The notes under the pieces were generated by a model. The model was not told where the DNA came from. It saw only the letters and a list, made by a program, of their open reading frames with translations, and made no database searches. From assembly GCF_010731635.1 (NCBI RefSeq), contig NZ_AP022583.1:124001-188000 (forward strand): DNA of 64,000 nucleotides. The letters are read 5' to 3'. Origin of the DNA: Mycobacterium noviomagense. GTDB lineage: Bacteria; Actinomycetota; Actinomycetes; Mycobacteriales; Mycobacteriaceae. Each line of letters opens with the position of its first letter. Within the stretch, counting starts at the first letter, position 1. A program made the position numbers and the translations under genes. Shown here piece after piece: positions 37,056 through 43,302 of this stretch.

Positions 37056-37898
37056 TCAGACACGGACGAGGGGTCGCAGCTTTTCGAGCCGGGCCGGGCC
37101 GATGCCGTCCACTTCGGCGAGCTGGTCAACGCTGGTGAACTTGCCGTTGGCCTCGCGCCAAGCCACGATCGCGGCGGCTGTCACCGGCCCGATGCCGGGC
37201 AGGGTGTCGAGCTGCTGCACCGTCGCGGTGTTGAGGTCGATCACTTCCCCGGGTTTAGGCGATGCCGATCCCGGCTTGCTTGATGTCACCGGGGTGCCCG
37301 GCGTTCCCGACGTCACCGAGCTGCCCAGCGCCGCGGGTTGGCCTTTGGCCGGCGCGATGCCGACGACGATCTGCTCGCCGTCGCCCAGCTGGCGCGCCAT
37401 ATTTAGCCCGATGGTGTCGGCGCCGTCCATTGCACCGCCGGCGGCGCTCAGCGCGTCGGCGATGCGGGCACCGGGGGCCAAAGTGACCAGCCCGGGTTTG
37501 TGCACCAGGCCCACTACGCTGACGACCACCGGTTGATCCGCTTTCGGCGAAGGACTGGCAGTGGGGCTGCGGCTGGCCGACGAAACCATCTCAACCGGAG
37601 GCAATTTGGCTGACATGACCGGCGCGGGCCGGTTGCGCAACACGGTGAACACCGTGACCAACACCGCAAGAGCGGCGATGGCCGCCAATGCGATGACACC
37701 GGCGCGACCCGGGTCGGCGCGTATCCGGGCCAGCCAGCCCGCACCGGTATGAGCCGAGCCGTCCGGGAGCCAGCGCGGCAGCAGCGAGTTCGGGTCACCG
37801 TCGTGCGCGGTGTCGTCGACGACATCGGCGCGGCTGTCGCCGTCAGGCTGAGTAGCGAGGCGTCGGTGCAGCCGCTGCGCGGGCAGTTCTGTTCGCAT
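37056..37898 (-). CDS. ComEA-type DNA-binding membrane protein
   Basis: A 280-residue protein. Cytoplasmic N-terminus (1-65), one transmembrane helix (about 66-88, VIALAAIAALAVLVTVFTVL), a Pro/Ser linker, an SLBB domain (VVVSVVGLVHKPGLVTLAPG), a Gly/Ser/Thr linker, and two helix-hairpin-helix motifs (IDLNTATVQQLDTLPGIGP and FTSVDQLAEVDGIGPARLEKL) that bind double-stranded DNA outside the membrane. ATG 37898 gives the expected N-terminus. It is first in the operon with comEC and holA. Confidence 0.88.
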   Translation of the reverse strand: MRTELPAQRLHRRLATQPDGDSRADVVDDTAHDGDPNSLLPRWLPDGSAHTGAGWLARIRADPGRAGVIALAAIAALAVLVTVFTVLRNRPAPVMSAKLPPVEMVSSASRSPTASPSPKADQPVVVSVVGLVHKPGLVTLAPGARIADALSAAGGAMDGADTIGLNMARQLGDGEQIVVGIAPAKGQPAALGSSVTSGTPGTPVTSSKPGSASPKPGEVIDLNTATVQQLDTLPGIGPVTAAAIVAWREANGKFTSVDQLAEVDGIGPARLEKLRPLVRV

Positions 37899-38068
37899 GC
37901 GCCGACCGTAGGCGCGAAGGCCGTCATCACCGTCGCGGCGCAGAGCGGCTGATCGCCGGTTGTGGAGCAAACCCGGACTGTGGAGAAGTTTGGCCGCCCC
38001 TGCGGTGGGTAGCCGAACGGACAGCAAACCCGGCGCAGCCGGGAAGCATCCCGCATGGAGGTAACCCG

Positions 38069-38479
38069 ATGAGTCTAGAAGCAAAACCGAAGTCGGAGGC
38101 ATCGACCGGTGAGCTGATGGCTCAGCTCTCGTCGCAGCTGTCACGGCTCGTCCGAGACGAAATGCGCCTGGCGCAAAAGGAATTCCAGCAATCCGCCAAG
38201 CATGCCGGCGCAGGTGCCGGTCTCTTCACGGCAGCCGGTCTGCTGGCGTTCTTCGGGGCGGCCAGCTTGATCGCCGCCGCAATCGCCGCGGTGGCCCTGG
38301 CACTGCCCGCTTGGGCGGCCGCGCTGATCGTGGGCGCGGCGCTGCTCCTCGCGGCCGGGGCGGCGGCCCTGGTCAGCAAGAGCCAAGCCGAGAAGGCGAG
38401 CCCCGCGGCGCCGCAAACCGTCGCCAACGTGAAAAAAGACGTCCAAGAAGTGAAAGCCGCCCGCCATGGCCGAAGCTGA
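38069..38479 (+). CDS. Phage-holin-family (Holin-X/DUF1469) membrane protein
   Basis: A 136-residue protein: an N-terminal amphipathic helix (ELMAQLSSQLSRLVRDEMRLAQKEFQ), two hydrophobic helices (about 48-75 and 78-103) and a charged tail. This is the layout of the actinobacterial holin-like family; a lysis role is not implied. ATG 38069 follows GGAGG. It overlaps the DUF3618 gene by 14 bases, a common pairing. The eis gene that follows comEA in M. tuberculosis is missing here. Confidence 0.82.
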   Translation: MSLEAKPKSEASTGELMAQLSSQLSRLVRDEMRLAQKEFQQSAKHAGAGAGLFTAAGLLAFFGAASLIAAAIAAVALALPAWAAALIVGAALLLAAGAAALVSKSQAEKASPAAPQTVANVKKDVQEVKAARHGRS

Positions 38480-38705
38480 GCGCCCCGAGCCCGGGCCCAA
38501 CGCCGCCATCAGCGAGATCCAGTCCGATATCGAGCACACCCGCGGCGAACTCGGTGACACGGTGGGAGCGCTGTCGGACAAGTTCGACGTCGCCGGCAGG
38601 GCCCGGGCCGCCGCGAAACCGTCGCTTGTGGCGGTGGCATCCGTTGCCGGCGCGACCGTGGTCAGCATGTTCTGGTGGCGTCGGCGCTCGCGTCGCCGGC
38701 GCTGA
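38466..38705 (+). CDS. DUF3618-family protein
   Basis: A 79-residue protein. ISEIQSDIEHTRGELGDTVGALSDKFDV is the DUF3618 motif: an amphipathic helix with conserved I..DIE.TR..LG.T. A transmembrane helix (about 51-70) and a very basic tail (WRRRSRRRR) follow. It partners the holin-family protein upstream; the pair probably forms a small membrane-surface assembly of unknown purpose. Confidence 0.82.
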   Translation: MAEAERPEPGPNAAISEIQSDIEHTRGELGDTVGALSDKFDVAGRARAAAKPSLVAVASVAGATVVSMFWWRRRSRRRR

Positions 38706-38819
38706 CGTCTCGGCAACCCGGCTGCGGCACCCGGTGAGTGGTTGACGACAGTGGCCGCCTAACGTGCAGGACAGAACCGCCGGTTCGCTCCCGTCGTTGA
38801 CCGTTTGAAGGAGGCCGTC

Positions 38820-39980
38820 ATGCAGCTGGCTCTCACCGAAGACGAAGCAGCCTTCCGCGACGAGCTTCGCACCTTCTACACCACCGAAATCCCGGCCGAG
38901 ATCCGGGAGCGGACGCGAGCCGGCCTGCCGCCCACCCGCGATGACATCGCTACCAGCCACAAGATCTTGAACGACCACGGGCTCGCGGTGCCCAACTGGC
39001 CCGTCGAGTGGGGCGGCAAGGACTGGACGCCAACCCAACACCAGATCTGGCTCGACGAGATGCAACTGGCCGGCGTGCCGGAGCCGCTGAACTTCAACGC
39101 CAAGATGGTCGGTCCCGTGATCGCCGAATTCGGCTCCGACGACATCAAGAAGCACTTTTTGCCGCCGACCGCCAGCCTCGATATCTGGTGGTGCCAAGGT
39201 TTTTCCGAGCCGGAAGCCGGCTCCGATCTGGCCTCGTTGCGCACCACCGCGCAACGTGACGGCGACAGCTACGTGGTCAATGGGCAGAAGACGTGGACCA
39301 CGCTGGGCCAATACGCCGACTGGATCTTCTGTTTGGTGCGCACCGACCCGCAGGCCCCCAAGAAACAGGCCGGGATTTCGTTTCTGCTGATCGACCTGGA
39401 CACCCCCGGGATCACGATGCGGCCGATCAAGCTGATCGACGGCGGCCACGAGGTCAACGAGGTGTTCTTCGAGGATGTTCGGGTACCCGTCGATCAACTT
39501 GTCGGCGAGGAAAACCAGGGCTGGACTTACGCGAAGTTCCTGCTGGGCAACGAGCGAACCGGCATCGCCGGAGTCGGCCGAACCAAGGTGCGGCTGGCGG
39601 AAGTGAAACGGCATGCCGCCGACACCGGCATCCTCGACGACCCGCTGTTCGCGGCTCGGCTCGCTGAAGTCGAAAACGAGCTGCTGGCATTGGAACTCAC
39701 CCAGATGCGCGTCACCGCGAGCTCGGCCGACGGCAAGCCCAACCCCGCATCCTCGGTACTGAAGCTGCGTGGCAGCCAACTACAGCAGGCGGCTACCGAA
39801 CTCCTCATGGAGGTCGCCGGCCACGACGCGCTGCCGTTCCACGCCGGCGAGGACATCGCTTCACCGGGATGGGCGCAACTCAGCGCACCGCATTACCTCA
39901 ACTACCGCAAGACGTCGATCTACGGCGGCAGCAACGAAGTACAGCGCAACATCATCGCGTCCACCATTCTCGGATTGTGA
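38820..39980 (+). CDS. Acyl-CoA dehydrogenase (FadE), first of a pair
   Basis: A 386-residue flavoenzyme. Conserved elements are the substrate/FAD loop WWCQGFSEPEAGSDLASLRT, the middle beta domain (YVVNGQKTWTT), and the C-terminal YGGSNEVQRNIIA that contacts FAD. ATG 38820 follows GAAGGAGG, five codons inside the longest frame. It is followed after 7 bases by a second, divergent family member; such pairs in mycobacteria form alpha2beta2 enzymes that act on steroid side chains or unusual acyl-CoAs (family knowledge). Substrate unknown. Confidence 0.9.
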   Translation: MQLALTEDEAAFRDELRTFYTTEIPAEIRERTRAGLPPTRDDIATSHKILNDHGLAVPNWPVEWGGKDWTPTQHQIWLDEMQLAGVPEPLNFNAKMVGPVIAEFGSDDIKKHFLPPTASLDIWWCQGFSEPEAGSDLASLRTTAQRDGDSYVVNGQKTWTTLGQYADWIFCLVRTDPQAPKKQAGISFLLIDLDTPGITMRPIKLIDGGHEVNEVFFEDVRVPVDQLVGEENQGWTYAKFLLGNERTGIAGVGRTKVRLAEVKRHAADTGILDDPLFAARLAEVENELLALELTQMRVTASSADGKPNPASSVLKLRGSQLQQAATELLMEVAGHDALPFHAGEDIASPGWAQLSAPHYLNYRKTSIYGGSNEVQRNIIASTILGL

Positions 39981-39987
39981 GCTAGCC

Positions 39988-41079
39988 ATGGATTTTCAGT
40001 TGAGCGACGAGCAAGCCTTGCTGCGCGACACCACCCGCGACGTGCTTGCCCGCACCTATGACCCGGAGACCCGCAACAAGATCGTCGACACTGAGCTCGG
40101 CTGGAGCCGCGAGGTGTGGAACCAGCTCGCCGAGATCGGCATTCTCGGGCTCGGGTTCGAGCCGGCGGAGGCCGGCCAGATCGAAATCATGTTGGTGCTT
40201 ATCGAAATCGGCCGGCGACTGGCGCCCGAACCGGTCATCAACGCCGCGCTGGGCCCCGGCGCGATCGTCGCCGAAGTCGGTACCACGGAGCAGAAGCAGC
40301 TGCTGGACGACGTCGCGGCGGGCCAGAAGCTGCTGGCGTTCGCGCACCTCGAGCCCCGGGGGGATGCTGCGACGATGGCTGTGCAGCAAGGGGATTCGTG
40401 GACACTGAGCGGCCGGAAGAACCCCGTGCTGGCCGGAGATTGCGCCGACACCCTGGTGGTCAGCGCCGCGTTACCGGAAGGCGGCACGGGCTTGTTCCTG
40501 GTCGACGCCGAGACGGTGACCCGGCGTCGATACCAAACGTTCGACGGGCATCGCGGCGCGCAGATCGACTTCGACCAAGCCCCCGCCGAGCCGCTCGGTG
40601 AGGCAGTCGACGCGTCATCGCCGATCGTCAACGCCGTCATCCGGATCCAGTCGGCGCTGTGTGCGGAGGCCGTCGGGGCGATGGAGGAAGCGCTTCGGCT
40701 GACCACCGACTATCTCAAGACGCGCAAGCAGTTCGGCGTCACGTTGAACAAATTCCAGACGTTGACCCAGCGCGCCGCCGACATGTACGTCTCGCTCGAG
40801 CTGGCTCGTAGCATGAACCTCTACGCCGCGATGTCGATCGCGGACGGCAACCTCGATCCGCTGATCGCGGCCCGCGCCAAGCTGCAGATCGGCCGATCTG
40901 GCCGCCACATCGCCCAAGAGGCGATTCAGTTGCACGGCGGCATCGGCATGACGGCCGAATACCCGGTCGGGCATTACGCGGCCCGGCTCACCGCGATCGA
41001 GCAGACGCTGGGGTCGTCGACTGACCAGCTGCACGTGCTGGTCGACCACCTCGGCGACTACGACCTGGTCAGGCTCTGA
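39988..41079 (+). CDS. Acyl-CoA dehydrogenase (FadE), second of a pair
   Basis: A 363-residue, diverged acyl-CoA dehydrogenase. The N-terminal helical domain (DFQLSDEQALLRDTTRDVLA) and the C-terminal QLHGGIGMTAEYPVGHYAARL are clear. The middle domain is shortened and the region equivalent to the FAD loop of the partner is poorly conserved (FAHLEPRGDAATM), as in the smaller subunit of heteromeric FadE enzymes. ATG 39988 was chosen because the upstream frame lies within the first gene. It probably works only together with the protein at 38820-39980. Confidence 0.88.
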   Translation: MDFQLSDEQALLRDTTRDVLARTYDPETRNKIVDTELGWSREVWNQLAEIGILGLGFEPAEAGQIEIMLVLIEIGRRLAPEPVINAALGPGAIVAEVGTTEQKQLLDDVAAGQKLLAFAHLEPRGDAATMAVQQGDSWTLSGRKNPVLAGDCADTLVVSAALPEGGTGLFLVDAETVTRRRYQTFDGHRGAQIDFDQAPAEPLGEAVDASSPIVNAVIRIQSALCAEAVGAMEEALRLTTDYLKTRKQFGVTLNKFQTLTQRAADMYVSLELARSMNLYAAMSIADGNLDPLIAARAKLQIGRSGRHIAQEAIQLHGGIGMTAEYPVGHYAARLTAIEQTLGSSTDQLHVLVDHLGDYDLVRL

Positions 41080-41095
41080 CCCCGCGGAGACTCGG

Positions 41096-41518
41096 ATGGC
41101 CGAATTGACCGACGAGGTCGTCGAATTCCTGTCGGCCGGCACCCGAACCGGCATGCTCGGCTATCTCGCGGCCGATGGCCGGCCACTGGTTGCTCCGGTG
41201 TGGTTCATCGTCGATCACGGTGAGCTGGTGTTCAACACCGGCCGCAATACCGCGAAAGGCCGTGCGCTGGCGCGGGATTCGCGGGTCGTGATCTGCGTGG
41301 ACGACCCACACCCACCGTATTCGTTCGTGCAGGTGCAAGGCGTCGCCACGATCACCGAGGATGCGCCGGATCTGCTGGAGATCGCCACCCGGATCGGCGC
41401 CCGGTACATGGGACTGCATCGCGCCCGCGAGTTCGGCCGCCGCAACGCAGCACCCGGCGAGTTTGTGGTGCGGGTGCGTCCGACCAAGGTGGTGGCGGGA
41501 TTCAATATCGCCGACTAG
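41096..41518 (+). CDS. PPOX/FDOR-class (probably F420-dependent) oxidoreductase
   Basis: A 140-residue split-barrel protein. RTGMLGYLAADGRPLVAPVWFIVDHGELVFNT is the FDOR/pyridoxamine-oxidase-like core; NTAKGRALARDSRVVICVDD fits the cofactor-binding turn with a Lys-Gly pair. In mycobacteria this TIGR03618-like class often uses F420H2. Start ATG 41096 after GGAGA, 16 bases after the FadE stop, so it is probably in the same operon. Substrate unknown. Confidence 0.82.
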   Translation: MAELTDEVVEFLSAGTRTGMLGYLAADGRPLVAPVWFIVDHGELVFNTGRNTAKGRALARDSRVVICVDDPHPPYSFVQVQGVATITEDAPDLLEIATRIGARYMGLHRAREFGRRNAAPGEFVVRVRPTKVVAGFNIAD

Positions 41519-41524
41519 GAGTGC

Positions 41525-41582
41525 CGAGCAGACGCAAAGGCCCCCAATCCGAGGCATTTTGGGGTGCTTTTGCGTCTGCTCG
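41525..41582. repeat. Perfect 14-bp inverted repeat, hairpin element
   Basis: CGAGCAGACGCAAA (41525-41538) is exactly complementary to 41569-41582; inside it CCCCAA and TTGGGG form a second 6-bp stem. It fills the 85-base gap between two same-strand genes. From memory, similar GAGCAGACGC palindromes recur in mycobacterial intergenic regions, so it may be both a dispersed repeat and a terminator. Confidence 0.7.
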
Positions 41583-41603
41583 TCCATCGAACGGAGGGGG
41601 TAC

Positions 41604-42674
41604 ATGAGCGCACCGATTCGTGTGATCCAGTGGACGACCGGCAACATCGGACGGCGATCCCTACACGCCATAATCGGCAGACCCGACATGGAGCTGGTCG
41701 GGGTTTATACGCACGGGCAGGGCAAAGTCGGCGTCGACGCTGCCGACCTGTGCGGCTGGCCGGAGCCGACCGGTGCCAAGGCTACCAACGACATCGATAC
41801 GCTGTTGGCGCTGCGACCCGACGCCTGTTGCTATAACCCGTTGTGGCCCAACATCGACGAGCTGGTACGGCTGCTCGAGGCGGGGGTCAATGTCTGCTCC
41901 AGCGCGGCGTGGATCACCGGCGGCAAGCAAAGCCCCCAGGACCTCGACCGGATCCGCAAGGCGCGTCAGCGCGGCAGTTCGACCATCTTCGGCAGCGGCG
42001 CGCATCCCGGAATCTCGAACACGGTCGGCATGGTGCTCAGCGGGGCGTGCGAGCGCGTCGACGAAATCCGCATCACCGAGTCGGTCGACTGCTCGACCTA
42101 CGAATCGGCAGAAACCCAGAAAGCAATGGGCTTTTCGCGGGATCCCGACACCCCAGGCCTAGCCGACAGCGTGCGGCGCGAAAGCGAAGTCTTCGCCGAG
42201 TCGGCGGCGATGATGGCCGACGCGGTCGGCGCACGACTGGACCGGATGACGTTCGACGTCACGTTCACAGCCGCCACCGGCGATACCGACCTCGGCTTCA
42301 TGACGATTCCCAAGGGCACAGTCGGCGGCGTCTATGGCTACCACCGCGGCTGGGTCGGCGACAATAACGTCGTCAGCGTCGGATTCAACTGGATCATGGG
42401 CGAGCACGTGGTCCCTCCCAAACCGCTTGAGCACGGCCACGTCATCCAGGTCTTCGGGCTGCCCAACATGCGCACCGTCATTCACTGCCTTCCGCCGCAG
42501 GATTGGACAGAGCCGGGATTCATGGGCCTGGGCATGATCTACACCGCGATGCCGGTCACCAACGCTGTGCCGGCGGTGGTGGCAGCCGAACCCGGGATCG
42601 TGACGCTGGCCGATCTGCCCCCGATCACCGGCCGTGCGGCCGTGGATAACCCGGAGAACGCTGTCGTACCGTAA
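41604..42674 (+). CDS. NAD(P)-binding dihydrodipicolinate-reductase-like protein
   Basis: A 356-residue protein with an N-terminal Rossmann fold (VIQWTTGNIGRRSLHAII; GNIG is the dinucleotide-binding turn) and a C-terminal alpha/beta domain. It belongs to the large mycobacterial group annotated as dihydrodipicolinate reductase or amine dehydrogenase-like, distinct from true DapB. Start ATG 41604 follows GGAGGGGG. The true reaction of this group is unclear. It lies downstream of the FadE pair but is separated by the hairpin. Confidence 0.83.
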   Translation: MSAPIRVIQWTTGNIGRRSLHAIIGRPDMELVGVYTHGQGKVGVDAADLCGWPEPTGAKATNDIDTLLALRPDACCYNPLWPNIDELVRLLEAGVNVCSSAAWITGGKQSPQDLDRIRKARQRGSSTIFGSGAHPGISNTVGMVLSGACERVDEIRITESVDCSTYESAETQKAMGFSRDPDTPGLADSVRRESEVFAESAAMMADAVGARLDRMTFDVTFTAATGDTDLGFMTIPKGTVGGVYGYHRGWVGDNNVVSVGFNWIMGEHVVPPKPLEHGHVIQVFGLPNMRTVIHCLPPQDWTEPGFMGLGMIYTAMPVTNAVPAVVAAEPGIVTLADLPPITGRAAVDNPENAVVP

Positions 42675-42701
42675 GGTTCTAGGATGCTTAGACGTGCGAA
42701 T

Positions 42702-42775
42702 GTTCCGCTGACCCCTGATGCTATAGGCAACGGAGGCACCCGTTTCCGACAGCATTAGGGTCAGCGCCTAGGAAC
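42702..42775. repeat. Large inverted repeat between the dehydrogenase and mmpS
   Basis: GCTGACCCCTGATGCT (42707-42722) pairs with AGCATTAGGGTCAGC (42751-42765) except at two positions, with a 28-base loop. Outside it GTTCC (42702-42706) and GGAAC (42771-42775) extend the stem across a 5-base bulge. It could end the upstream transcript or act as a leader structure for the mmpS-mmpL mRNA. Confidence 0.55.
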
Positions 42776-42858
42776 GCTTGGCCAACGTGGTACCGAGTAT
42801 CCGCGGCTAAGCCACTCGCGCGAACGATCGTGGTTCGCCTGAGCGGGAGGAGACTTGG

Positions 42859-43302
42859 GTGAGAAAGATTCCAATTACCAGAATCGCCAAACGCGCATGG
42901 ATACCGCTCGTGATGATCGTGGTGCTTACGGTGTCGGGGTTCGGGGTGGCGCGGCTGCACCGCATTTTCGGCTCCCAAGACCTCAACGCCAACGCCGGTG
43001 GCGGCATCGAGATTGTGCAGTTCAACCCGAAGGTCGTGACCTACGAGGTCTTCGGGCCGCCCGGGAGTACCGCCAACATCAATTATTGGGACGCTGAAGC
43101 TAACACGCACCAAGTCAACGGCGCGCCGCTGCCCTGGTCCTACACATTCAGCACCACCCTACCTGCCGTCAGCGCCAACATCATGGCGCAGGATGACGGC
43201 GATCAAATCCGCTGCCGCGTCACCGTGGACGGTGTCGTCCGCGAACAGCAAACCGCCGATGGCTTAAATGCCCAGACCTTCTGCCTGGTGAAGTCAGCAT
43301 GA
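42859..43302 (+). CDS. mmpS: MmpS-family membrane accessory protein (second copy)
   Basis: A 147-residue paralogue of the protein at 9062-9490. One transmembrane segment (about 13-32), then a beta domain with VVTYEVFGPPGSTANINYWD, PLPWSYTFSTTLP and two cysteines (RCRVTVDGVV, TFCLVKSA) at matching places. GTG 42859 follows GGGAGGAG. The stop overlaps the mmpL start as ATGA. It assists the transporter encoded next. Confidence 0.9.
   Translation: MRKIPITRIAKRAWIPLVMIVVLTVSGFGVARLHRIFGSQDLNANAGGGIEIVQFNPKVVTYEVFGPPGSTANINYWDAEANTHQVNGAPLPWSYTFSTTLPAVSANIMAQDDGDQIRCRVTVDGVVREQQTADGLNAQTFCLVKSA

Noticed and set aside
38069..38705. Prophage lysis genes
   Set aside because: Holin-family and DUF3618 proteins are ordinary chromosomal genes in actinobacteria, and no endolysin, integrase or structural gene is nearby.
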